From assembly GCA_030156305.1 (NCBI GenBank), contig JASGMZ010000064.1:1-12950 (forward strand): 12,950 bases of DNA, read 5' to 3'. A program made the translations under genes and the position numbers. This document shows positions 1 through 6,005 of this stretch, piece after piece. The first letter of the stretch is position 1. Each line of letters starts with the position of its first letter. The stretch comes from Bacteroidales bacterium (GTDB taxonomy: Bacteria > Bacteroidota > Bacteroidia > Bacteroidales > UBA12077). The notes under the pieces were generated by a model that was not told where the DNA came from, did no database searches, and saw nothing but the letters and a program-made list of their open reading frames with translations.

Positions 1-69
1 GCCATTGAGGTTTCAAAAAACAAAGTTGACAGAAAACCGATTAAAAAACATGGAATTCCTCCATTTTAA
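1..69 (+). CDS. C-terminal end of a probable acyl-CoA carboxylase carboxyltransferase subunit (partial)
   Basis: Frame 1 is open from the window edge to the TAA at 67-69 and encodes 22 residues ending in KKHGIPPF. Basic tails with a KHG-x-x-P signature are typical of the C-terminus of biotin-dependent carboxyltransferase beta subunits (propionyl-/methylmalonyl-CoA carboxylase type), whose known members often end in KHGNIPL. The next gene, 12 bases downstream, is a biotin carboxyl carrier protein, which is the expected partner, so the two are probably co-transcribed. Only the tail is visible. The biotin carboxylase subunit remains a possible alternative identity. Confidence 0.5.
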   Translation, partial: AIEVSKNKVDRKPIKKHGIPPF

Positions 70-81
70 AATTTTTGTGTT

Positions 82-453
82 ATGGTAGCAAAATCAAAAC
101 CTGATAAAAAAGAAACAGCTTCACAAAGCAAAGAAGAAATGCAAAAGATGAGATTTAAAACTTTTGTTGTCGATGGAGATAAATACCGCACCCTGTTAAC
201 AGAAAAATTTAAGAACAGAAAAAAATGGGAATATCCAGACGAACGAAAGATTTATTCTGAAATTCCGGGAACAGTAATTAAAATTCATGTTGTAGAAGGA
301 CAAAAAGTGAAAGAAGGTGATTTAATGATGATACTGGAAGCCATGAAAATGAAGAATAAAATCTTATTTACCTCCGGTGGAGTTGTTAAAAAGATTCATA
401 TAAAAGAATCAGAAAAAATTCCCAAAGGGAAATTAATTATGGAATTGGAATAA
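82..453 (+). CDS. Biotin carboxyl carrier protein of an acyl-CoA carboxylase
   Basis: This 123-residue protein carries the mobile biotin group between the biotin carboxylase and carboxyltransferase subunits of a cytoplasmic carboxylase, probably of the propionyl- or acetyl-CoA type. The C-terminal half (about residues 57-123) is a biotinyl/lipoyl domain: IPGTV near 61-65, then the biotinylation motif EAMKM at 86-90, in which Lys89 is the residue modified by biotin ligase. The first 20 residues are charged and Lys-rich and look disordered; residues 24-56 form a short linker seen in stand-alone carriers. It starts 12 bases after the preceding stop codon, so the genes are probably one operon. 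The exact acyl-CoA substrate cannot be read from this subunit. A lipoyl protein is less likely because the Met-Lys-Met signature is biotin-type. Confidence 0.9.
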   Translation: MVAKSKPDKKETASQSKEEMQKMRFKTFVVDGDKYRTLLTEKFKNRKKWEYPDERKIYSEIPGTVIKIHVVEGQKVKEGDLMMILEAMKMKNKILFTSGGVVKKIHIKESEKIPKGKLIMELE

Positions 454-466
454 AATTATGTCTATA

Positions 467-496
467 AATCCGGAGTTATTTGTTCCGGATTTTTTA
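467..496 (+). terminator. Rho-independent terminator between convergent genes
   Basis: AATCCGGA (467-474) and its exact reverse complement TCCGGATT (484-491) form an 8-bp stem with a 9-base loop, followed by a run of T to 495. This is a good intrinsic terminator for the carboxylase operon on the + strand. It lies in the 40-base gap before the convergent ispE stop codon, and its T tract overlaps that stop. On the - strand the stem is followed by only a weak T tract, so its role for ispE is uncertain. Confidence 0.75.
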
Positions 497-1327
497 TAAC
501 CACTCAGCCCATATAAAATAATGGCTAAATTCGGTTTTTAAATCTACTTCTTCTCTAAAAAAACCATATACAGCTGATCCACTTCCTGACATAGAGGCAT
601 AAACAGCTCCTGAATGGTATAATTGCTCTTTTATTTTTTTTATTTCGGGATATTCATTGAAAATTACTTTTTCAAAATCGTTTTTTATATTATCCTTCCA
701 GGTTCCAATAGGTTGATTAATTTGTTTTGTTAATTTTTTGGATGCTTGTTGTGGTTTTATTTTTTGGTAAGCTGCGGTTGTGTTAACCTGTATAAATGGG
801 TACACTAAAACAAGGAAGTATCCTCTTAAATCAATGTTTACTGGAAATAAAACATTTCCTTTCCCGGTAGCAAATGATGGCTTATTTAGTATAAAAAACG
901 GACAATCACTACCTGTTTCTTCAGCAATTTTCAATAGTATTTCATTCGAAAGATTTAATTTCATCATGGAGTTTAACATTTTTAAAGTAAAAGCAGCATC
1001 AGATGAGCCACCTCCTAAACCGGCTCCAACAGGAATATTTTTATGCAGATGTATATGTACAGGGGGTAGTGTGTAATGGTTTTTTAATAAATGATGAGCT
1101 TTAATACAAATGTTATGATCTTGATTCCCTTTATCAATCGAAATCCCGGTAGTATTAAATAAAAAGCCGTTCCTGACTGCCGTCAGGCAAGTTTTTGAAA
1201 TATTTATTTCTAAAACATCAGATAATTTTATGGGGTAAAAAATGCTTTCGATCGTATGAAATCCATCTTTGCGTTTTTCTGTAATGTTTAAACCGATATT
1301 AATTTTTGCATTTGGGAAATTGATCAT
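494..1327 (-). CDS. ispE: 4-diphosphocytidyl-2-C-methyl-D-erythritol kinase
   Basis: The enzyme phosphorylates CDP-methylerythritol in the cytoplasmic MEP pathway to isopentenyl diphosphate. It is a GHMP-superfamily kinase of 277 residues, close to the usual length. Visible signatures are PNAKIN at the N-terminus with catalytic-type Lys8, the glycine-rich ATP loop PVGAGLGGGSSDAA at 99-112, the GSDCPFF block at 139-145 with the conserved Asp141, and the third GHMP motif MSGSGSAVYG at 246-255. It is divergent from dnaB; a TAnnTTTG box (TAAATTTG) sits 29 bases before the ATG. A perfect 6-bp inverted repeat at 1172-1187 encodes part of residues 47-52, a region where related enzymes vary, and looks like a small in-frame insertion (see findings). 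All key residues are present, so the enzyme should be active. Confidence 0.96.
   Translation of the reverse strand: MINFPNAKINIGLNITEKRKDGFHTIESIFYPIKLSDVLEINISKTCLTAVRNGFLFNTTGISIDKGNQDHNICIKAHHLLKNHYTLPPVHIHLHKNIPVGAGLGGGSSDAAFTLKMLNSMMKLNLSNEILLKIAEETGSDCPFFILNKPSFATGKGNVLFPVNIDLRGYFLVLVYPFIQVNTTAAYQKIKPQQASKKLTKQINQPIGTWKDNIKNDFEKVIFNEYPEIKKIKEQLYHSGAVYASMSGSGSAVYGFFREEVDLKTEFSHYFIWAEWL
1172..1187. repeat. Short perfect inverted repeat inside ispE
   Basis: CCTGAC (1172-1177) and GTCAGG (1182-1187) flank the tetraloop TGCC. The motif is more GC-rich than the surrounding ispE sequence. It encodes the segment around CLTAVR of IspE, which lies between the conserved DVLEI and the downstream HNICIKA blocks. 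It resembles a short dispersed palindrome placed in a tolerant loop, but only one copy is in this window. Confidence 0.45.
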
Positions 1328-1356
1328 CAGATTAAAAATTTAAAGATTTTATCATA

Positions 1357-1364
1357 CAAATTTA
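1357..1364 (-). promoter_or_regulatory. Bacteroidota -7 promoter box for ispE
   Basis: Read on the - strand the sequence is TAAATTTG, a perfect match to TAnnTTTG, ending 29 bases before the ispE ATG. The nearest TTG that could act as the -33 element (1389-1391 read in reverse) is 24 bases away, longer than the usual 19 to 21, so the upstream half is weak. Confidence 0.4.
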
Positions 1365-1479
1365 GCTTATTACTGATAATCATCATAACAAAAATTTAAT
1401 TAACAATTGTTAATAACTAACGTTAAAAAAAGACGAAAATAAAAAGGGATGTTACTATGAAAAATAAATGGGGTATGCT

Positions 1480-1487
1480 TACCTTTG
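1480..1487 (+). promoter_or_regulatory. Bacteroidota -7 promoter box for dnaB
   Basis: TACCTTTG matches TAnnTTTG exactly and lies 24 bases before the ATG at 1512. Its last three bases are the TTG that could be misread as the dnaB start. If the box is used, transcription begins several bases downstream of that TTG, which rules it out as a start codon. No clear TTG is seen at the usual -33 distance. Confidence 0.45.
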
Positions 1488-1511
1488 ATTCCTGAAAAAA
1501 TTAAAATAAAA

Positions 1512-3059
1512 ATGGCCGGAAATACGAAAAATTTTTCGCAATCTAAACAAATCGCGCAAAGTATTGATTATGGTAAATTACCACCACAGGCATTAGATCT
1601 TGAAGAGGCTGTGCTGGGAGCAATTATGCTTGAAAAAGATGCTATTATTGCCGTAATGGATATTATTAGTCCGGATTGTTTTTATAAAGATGCCCATAAA
1701 AAAATTTTTAAAGCGGTTTTAGATTTGTCGCAAGAGTTACAGCCAATTGATATTTTAACTGTAACCGAAGAATTGCGAAAAAGAGACGAGCTTGACGAAG
1801 TGGGAGGGCCTTTTTTCCTTACTCAACTAACCAGTAAGGTTGCATCGGCTGCACATATTGAGTATCATGCCCGTATTATTGCCCAAAAATATATTCAACG
1901 TGAATTGATTCGTGTTTCTTCCCAAATCCAGAATAAAGCTTATGATGACTCGATTGATGTGAATGACTTAATTGATTTTTCCGAGTCGGAGCTTTTTAAA
2001 GTGGCCGAAGGAAATATTAAGAAAGAAACATCCAAAATTGGGGTGGTTATTCAGGAAGCCATTAGCCAGATTGAAGAAGCAGCAAAACGAGAAGATGGTT
2101 TAAGTGGTGTTCCTTCGGGTTATACCAAATTAGACCGAGTAACTTCAGGATGGCAAAAGTCTGATTTGGTTATCATTGCCGCACGCCCTTCCATGGGTAA
2201 AACCGCTTTTGTTTTATCAATGACTCGAAATATGGCCGTTGAACATCAAAAAGGGGTAGCTATTTTTTCTTTGGAGATGTCATCGGTACAACTCGTAAAT
2301 CGTTTAATTGTAAGTGAAACTGAATTATCGTCCAATAAAATTAAAAATGGAAGACTTGAACCCTACGAATGGGAGCAGCTTGAATATAAAATTAAAAAAT
2401 TGGTTGATGCACCAATTTATATTGATGATACTCCCGCAATATCGGTTTTTGAGTTAAGAGCAAAATGCCGACGATTAATGAGCCAACAGCAGATCGATGT
2501 TATTATTATAGATTATTTGCAGCTTATGGCCGGCCCTACAGAAACCCGAGGAAACCGCGAACAGGAAGTGAGTATGATTTCCCGATCGTTAAAAGGAATT
2601 GCCAAAGAATTAAATGTACCTATTATTGCCTTATCGCAGTTGAATCGATCGGTTGAGATGCGTTCAGGTTCTAAACGTCCACAATTGTCTGATTTGCGTG
2701 AATCAGGAGCTATTGAGCAAGATGCCGATATGGTAATGTTTATTCACAGGCCTGAAAAATATGGATTTATTGAAGATGAAGAAGGAAACTCTCTACGTGG
2801 TATTGCTGAAATTATTTTGGCAAAACACCGTAATGGTGCTTTAGCCGATGTTAAGCTAAGATTCAGAGATGAATTAGCTAAATTTGAAGACCTTGAAGAT
2901 GAACTGATTGGAGATTTACCGTTAGAAAATGATATGAATGGCGGGGCTATTACGTTTGGTTCCAAGATGAATGAAGAGGATAAATCTAAACAAAATAAAA
3001 AAGACGATTCTTTTGATCTCGGTAGTAATACCAATTTCGACAATGATGTTCCGTTCTAA
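1512..3059 (+). CDS. dnaB: Replicative DNA helicase DnaB
   Basis: This is the hexameric ATP-driven helicase that unwinds DNA at the replication fork and recruits primase. With the ATG at 1512 it has 515 residues, starting MAGNTKN. The frame is open further up to a TTG at 1485, but that TTG is part of a promoter box. The N-terminal primase-interacting domain (LPPQALDLEEAVLGAIM) covers about residues 24-130. A linker follows, then the RecA-like domain with Walker A ARPSMGKTA at 224-232, Walker B IIIDYLQLM at about 331-339, the SQLNRSVE block and the arginine-finger-region motif AKHRNG at 437-442. The last 40 residues are acidic and polar and end in FDNDVPF, which resembles the SSB C-terminal tip. 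No intein is present. The gene converges on the HAD gene with only 5 bases between stop codons and no hairpin. Confidence 0.96.
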   Translation: MAGNTKNFSQSKQIAQSIDYGKLPPQALDLEEAVLGAIMLEKDAIIAVMDIISPDCFYKDAHKKIFKAVLDLSQELQPIDILTVTEELRKRDELDEVGGPFFLTQLTSKVASAAHIEYHARIIAQKYIQRELIRVSSQIQNKAYDDSIDVNDLIDFSESELFKVAEGNIKKETSKIGVVIQEAISQIEEAAKREDGLSGVPSGYTKLDRVTSGWQKSDLVIIAARPSMGKTAFVLSMTRNMAVEHQKGVAIFSLEMSSVQLVNRLIVSETELSSNKIKNGRLEPYEWEQLEYKIKKLVDAPIYIDDTPAISVFELRAKCRRLMSQQQIDVIIIDYLQLMAGPTETRGNREQEVSMISRSLKGIAKELNVPIIALSQLNRSVEMRSGSKRPQLSDLRESGAIEQDADMVMFIHRPEKYGFIEDEEGNSLRGIAEIILAKHRNGALADVKLRFRDELAKFEDLEDELIGDLPLENDMNGGAITFGSKMNEEDKSKQNKKDDSFDLGSNTNFDNDVPF

Positions 3060-3064
3060 ATTTT

Positions 3065-3757
3065 TTATAGTATATTCTGTAATTCTTTTAACGAAGTTAT
3101 TTCATGGGTAATATCTTCGGAATGTTTTTTTCCTAGTGGATTAAAATATACCTGATCGAGTCCAAATTTTTTGGCGCCAATAATATCGGTGTCTATATCA
3201 TCACCAATCATAACACTTTCTTTTTTTCTTGCATTTACACTCTTTAAGGCATGCTCAAAAATTTTGGCGTTAGGCTTTTGTGCTCCTGCATTTTCTGATG
3301 TAAAAATTTTTTTAAAAAATGTATCCAGCTTGCTGTTTTTTAGTTTAGTGAATTGTACTTCGTTAAAACCATTGGTAATAATATACAGGTTATATTTATT
3401 CTTCAGATATTCTAAGGTCTCATAAGTTCCTGGGAAAAGTCTTTTTTTGGTTGGGCTTATTTCAATATAATCCTGTCCAATTATTTTTGCTAAACCTTCA
3501 TCTTTAACGCCAAACTCTTCCAGGGTAAGTGCGAATCGTTTAAAAGCCAACACCGATTTTTTGATCTTCCCATCACGGTATATCTTCCATAAACGCTCAT
3601 TATGCTTTACATATGTATGGTAAAAATTATCAAACTTGTTAAAAATTTTGTGTAACTCATGTTTTTCATAAATGTCCTGAAAAGTTTCTTTTGCATTACT
3701 GTCAAAATCCCACAAGGTACGGTCAAGATCAAAATAGATGTGTTTATATTTTTTCAT
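3065..3757 (-). CDS. HAD-family hydrolase, YjjG-type noncanonical pyrimidine nucleotidase
   Basis: This is a 230-residue cytoplasmic phosphatase of the haloacid dehalogenase superfamily. All four HAD motifs are visible: FDLDRTLWDF with nucleophile Asp10 and acid/base Asp12, IITNG with Thr128, Lys161 in QKPNAKIF, and MIGDDIDTDIIGA with Asp186/Asp187. The helical cap between residues 17 and 100 and the RTLWDF variant of motif I resemble the YjjG group, which dephosphorylates noncanonical pyrimidine nucleoside monophosphates and may clean the nucleotide pool. The substrate is an inference from family resemblance; another small phosphomonoester is possible. A TAACTTTG box lies 28 bases before the ATG. 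The gene is tail to tail with dnaB. Confidence 0.85.
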   Translation of the reverse strand: MKKYKHIYFDLDRTLWDFDSNAKETFQDIYEKHELHKIFNKFDNFYHTYVKHNERLWKIYRDGKIKKSVLAFKRFALTLEEFGVKDEGLAKIIGQDYIEISPTKKRLFPGTYETLEYLKNKYNLYIITNGFNEVQFTKLKNSKLDTFFKKIFTSENAGAQKPNAKIFEHALKSVNARKKESVMIGDDIDTDIIGAKKFGLDQVYFNPLGKKHSEDITHEITSLKELQNIL

Positions 3758-3785
3758 TGCAAAATATTCATTAAAAGTAAGCGTA

Positions 3786-3793
3786 CAAAGTTA
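3786..3793 (-). promoter_or_regulatory. Bacteroidota -7 promoter box for the HAD gene
   Basis: On the - strand this reads TAACTTTG, a perfect TAnnTTTG, ending 28 bases before the HAD start codon. A CTG 18 bases upstream could serve as a degenerate -33 element. The rest of the 140-base divergent gap holds nothing else recognisable; a near match TATTTTTA at 3862-3869 on the + strand could serve the lipoprotein gene. Confidence 0.4.
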
Positions 3794-3897
3794 AAATAAT
3801 TTATAAGAAGGCAGAATGCTGAAAATATGTTTTAGATTATTAAAATTACAGTTAAATTATGTATTTTTAATTGCTTAAAATTATTAATTATGTTGTT

Positions 3898-5037
3898 ATG
3901 AAAAATCCTACTCTTGTCTATTTACTCCCAATATGTTGCTTTTTAGTTTTGTTTGGATCTTGTAAAAATTCGGGTGAAAAAGGAACATATGTAAAAAAAC
4001 TTGAAAGTAATAAAGAATCAATTGCTGTAGGTGTTTATAAACCAAATGAAAACGATGTTATTTATACTCAGGAAATCTTTGAAACCTTAAAGATTGATGG
4101 CGGAATTGTTGCTGTTAGTTTAAATCATGATGATATTAAACGTTCGAAACTTGAAAATATTGATGTATTGATATTTCCTGAATTTAGAAACTGTAATAAG
4201 ATTGAAGTAGACGATGAAATGGCAGAAATTATAAGAAAATTTACGGTAGAAAAAGGGAAAGGAGTCGTATGCATAGGTAATAGCGGCAAGATATTTTCCT
4301 TAAATAATAGAAATAAAGAATTAAACTTAGTTCCTGTAAAATTTATAGAGCAACAGCCGGGAGAAACGCTTAAAGGTATTATGAAATTTGAATTAACCGA
4401 AAAAGGAGAAAAAATATTTACTGAATTAAGAAATACTCAAAATTTGTTTATTGATTTTCAAAGTGGGCCTATGATTGATTTAGAAAGTAATAAAGAACAA
4501 TTGAAAGGTTTGGTTGGAAAAAAATCAAATAGCCCAGTTGGGATTCCATTTTTTGTTACCTTTCCTTCGGGTAAAGGTAGAATATTTATGGCTACAGTAC
4601 ATCCAGAAATTACAGCAGGTATGCGGTGGATGGTGCCGAGAATGGTTCGGTGGGTTATTGGCCGTGATTTGGTTTCGTATGATAAAAATGTGGTACGCCC
4701 GGAATTTTTTAAACAGGAAATTCTTATTGACGAAAATTACCGTAAGGAAATTGATGAATTAAATGATTTATTAATCCAGGGAGATAAAGATCAAAAAATA
4801 AAAGCAATGGATAAGCTGTTAAACTCTTATCCATGGATGGCTGCTGAAAAAGTGAAAGAACTTTTATCAGATCCCAATGAAAAAGTTCGTTTAAAAGCTG
4901 CTGAATATTTAACAAAAATTGGATATACCATAGCTATTGCTGATCTTAAAAAAACTGTTAAGAATGAACGAAAACGTAAAGTCAAAGAGCAGTTACTTGC
5001 CTATGAGAATGCAATGTGTAATATGATTGAACATTAA
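3898..5037 (+). CDS. Lipoprotein with a class I amidotransferase-like domain and a helical-repeat tail
   Basis: Starting at the ATG at 3898, this 379-residue protein opens with a lipoprotein signal peptide: Lys2, a hydrophobic stretch to residue 19, then FGSC with lipidated Cys22. The frame is open to a TTG at 3871, but that start would place a non-signal-like extension in front. Residues 42-255 look like a class I glutamine amidotransferase/ThuA/BPL_N-like fold: a strand IAVGVYK, DVLIFPEF, GVVCIGNSG with a possible elbow Cys125, and GKGRIFMATVHPE, whose His-Pro-Glu (235-237) matches the second catalytic site of that superfamily. Whether Cys125 is correctly placed as nucleophile is unclear. 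Residues 290-379 form HEAT-like helical pairs, suggesting a protein-binding surface. It is probably anchored to the membrane facing the periplasm. Substrate and partner are unknown. The gene appears monocistronic. Confidence 0.6.
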   Translation: MKNPTLVYLLPICCFLVLFGSCKNSGEKGTYVKKLESNKESIAVGVYKPNENDVIYTQEIFETLKIDGGIVAVSLNHDDIKRSKLENIDVLIFPEFRNCNKIEVDDEMAEIIRKFTVEKGKGVVCIGNSGKIFSLNNRNKELNLVPVKFIEQQPGETLKGIMKFELTEKGEKIFTELRNTQNLFIDFQSGPMIDLESNKEQLKGLVGKKSNSPVGIPFFVTFPSGKGRIFMATVHPEITAGMRWMVPRMVRWVIGRDLVSYDKNVVRPEFFKQEILIDENYRKEIDELNDLLIQGDKDQKIKAMDKLLNSYPWMAAEKVKELLSDPNEKVRLKAAEYLTKIGYTIAIADLKKTVKNERKRKVKEQLLAYENAMCNMIEH

Positions 5038-5054
5038 GTAGTGCATCTTAGAAA

Positions 5055-5075
5055 ACGCCAGTTTTTTAGTGGCGT
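5055..5075. repeat. Hairpin next to the long palindrome
   Basis: ACGCCA (5055-5060) and TGGCGT (5070-5075) pair around a 9-base loop, 17 bases after the lipoprotein stop. On the - strand the stem is followed by TTTTC; on the + strand there is no T tract, so it is not a typical terminator for the lipoprotein gene. Its right arm overlaps the left end of the 127-base palindrome, so the two structures are mutually exclusive. Confidence 0.4.
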
Positions 5076-5193
5076 AATAAAAAACGTCAAGAACAAGGCT
5101 TGCGAAGAATTGGCAACCAGGAGTTTACTGATGTAAATGACTAATTGCCAATGCGAGCGTAACGCAGTTATTGACGTTTTCTTATAGCCACTA
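5067..5193. repeat. 127-base imperfect palindrome, MITE- or REP-like element
   Basis: The whole segment folds back on itself around position 5130.5. Outer arms are TAGTGGC at 5067-5073 with GCCACTA at 5187-5193, and AAAACGTCAA at 5081-5090 with TTGACGTTTT at 5171-5180. Further in, ATTGGCAA (5109-5116) pairs with TTGCCAAT (5145-5152), and the apex is TTTAC/GTAAA around TGAT (5124-5137). The 18-base stretches between the arms do not pair with each other, but each can make its own small hairpin (CAAGgCTTG on the left, GCGtaaCGC on the right). It has no coding capacity and lies between a lipoprotein gene and an L,D-transpeptidase gene. This is the architecture of a non-autonomous palindromic element. 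No clear target-site duplication is visible. Confidence 0.7.
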
Positions 5194-5256
5194 TTTAGCC
5201 AGAAATTTTATATTTTTTTACCAATACTTTGATATACAGTTATTAAATCGTAAATT

Positions 5257-5264
5257 TAGGTTTG
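5257..5264 (+). promoter_or_regulatory. Bacteroidota -7 promoter box for the first L,D-transpeptidase
   Basis: TAGGTTTG is a perfect TAnnTTTG, 42 bases before the ATG at 5307. The nearest upstream TTG (5229-5231) is 25 bases away, which is long for a -33 element. The box lies 63 bases outside the palindrome, so the palindrome does not disrupt it. Confidence 0.4.
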
Positions 5265-5306
5265 TTCAATTATTTTTTATAATATCGCCGTTTAAAATTT
5301 TGATGA

Positions 5307-6005
5307 ATGATTAGGCAAATATTTTTCATTACGTTTATACTGATTTTACATTGGGATTTTTTGGTTTATAATGGAAACTATTCTGTTCAAAAGCAAGAAC
5401 CTGTATTTGCTGATTTTTCTACATGGAAAGAAACATTGATTAATTCTTCTTCTATTTCAGAGCCAGCCATAAATTTAGCCCTCAATGGGTTTTTCGAATT
5501 AAGGGATAGAAATTTGCTTATTAATGATTCACTAATTACCATTATCGATTTTAGTCTTCCGTCTACTCAAAAAAGATTGTATATTTTAGATATTAAAAAT
5601 CAAAAACTACTTAATAAAACACTGGTTGCCCATGGAATGAATACCGGAAGTTTACTGGCAGAATTTTTTTCCAACGAACCAGAATCGCTCAAAAGTAGTT
5701 TAGGTTTATATATCACGCAAGAAACCTATTTTGGTAATCATGGCTATTCATTAAGAATAAAAGGGGTAAGTAAAGGTATAAACGATAATGCTGAAGAAAG
5801 AGCTCTTGTTATTCATGGTGCCGAATATGTCAGTCATGATTTTATTGAAACATATGGACGCATTGGCAGAAGCTTTGGGTGTCCGGCATTGCCTATTGAT
5901 GAAACCAATGAAATTATTGATCTAATTAAAAATGGCTCTTGTTTGTATATATATCATCCATCCATTATTCCTATATCTCCATCCGTTCTGGAAAAATTTG
6001 ATTAA
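5307..6005 (+). CDS. Murein L,D-transpeptidase catalytic-domain protein (YkuD_2 type)
   Basis: This 232-residue exported protein is predicted to be a Cys-dependent L,D-transpeptidase or L,D-carboxypeptidase acting on peptidoglycan. Residues 4-20 are a hydrophobic N-terminal segment (signal peptide or anchor). The catalytic part spans about 75-220 and shows VIHGAEYVS with His170 followed by GRIGRSFGCPALP with nucleophile Cys192. The SFGCPA form, rather than SHGCIR, together with the short N-terminal part, points to the YkuD_2 (murein L,D-transpeptidase catalytic domain) group common in Bacteroidota. An out-of-frame ATG at 5303 stops after three codons, so 5307 is the start. It converges on a second L,D-transpeptidase and the coding ends overlap by 35 bases. 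Confidence 0.85.
   Translation: MIRQIFFITFILILHWDFLVYNGNYSVQKQEPVFADFSTWKETLINSSSISEPAINLALNGFFELRDRNLLINDSLITIIDFSLPSTQKRLYILDIKNQKLLNKTLVAHGMNTGSLLAEFFSNEPESLKSSLGLYITQETYFGNHGYSLRIKGVSKGINDNAEERALVIHGAEYVSHDFIETYGRIGRSFGCPALPIDETNEIIDLIKNGSCLYIYHPSIIPISPSVLEKFD

Noticed and set aside
780..1076. 98-codon ORF on the + strand inside ispE.
   Set aside because: It is antisense to a well-supported ispE with all catalytic motifs, and the translation has no domain-like features.
1457..1495. A 12-codon ORF (MKNKWGMLTFDS) upstream of dnaB, preceded by GGGA, that could be a leader peptide.
   Set aside because: It spans the likely -7 promoter box of dnaB, so it would lie mostly upstream of the transcript start. 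It shows no attenuation-type structure.
2744..3043. 99-codon ORF on the - strand within the dnaB 3' end.
   Set aside because: It is a shadow of the acidic DnaB tail; the Ser/Leu-rich product mirrors the Glu/Asp/Lys codons on the other strand.
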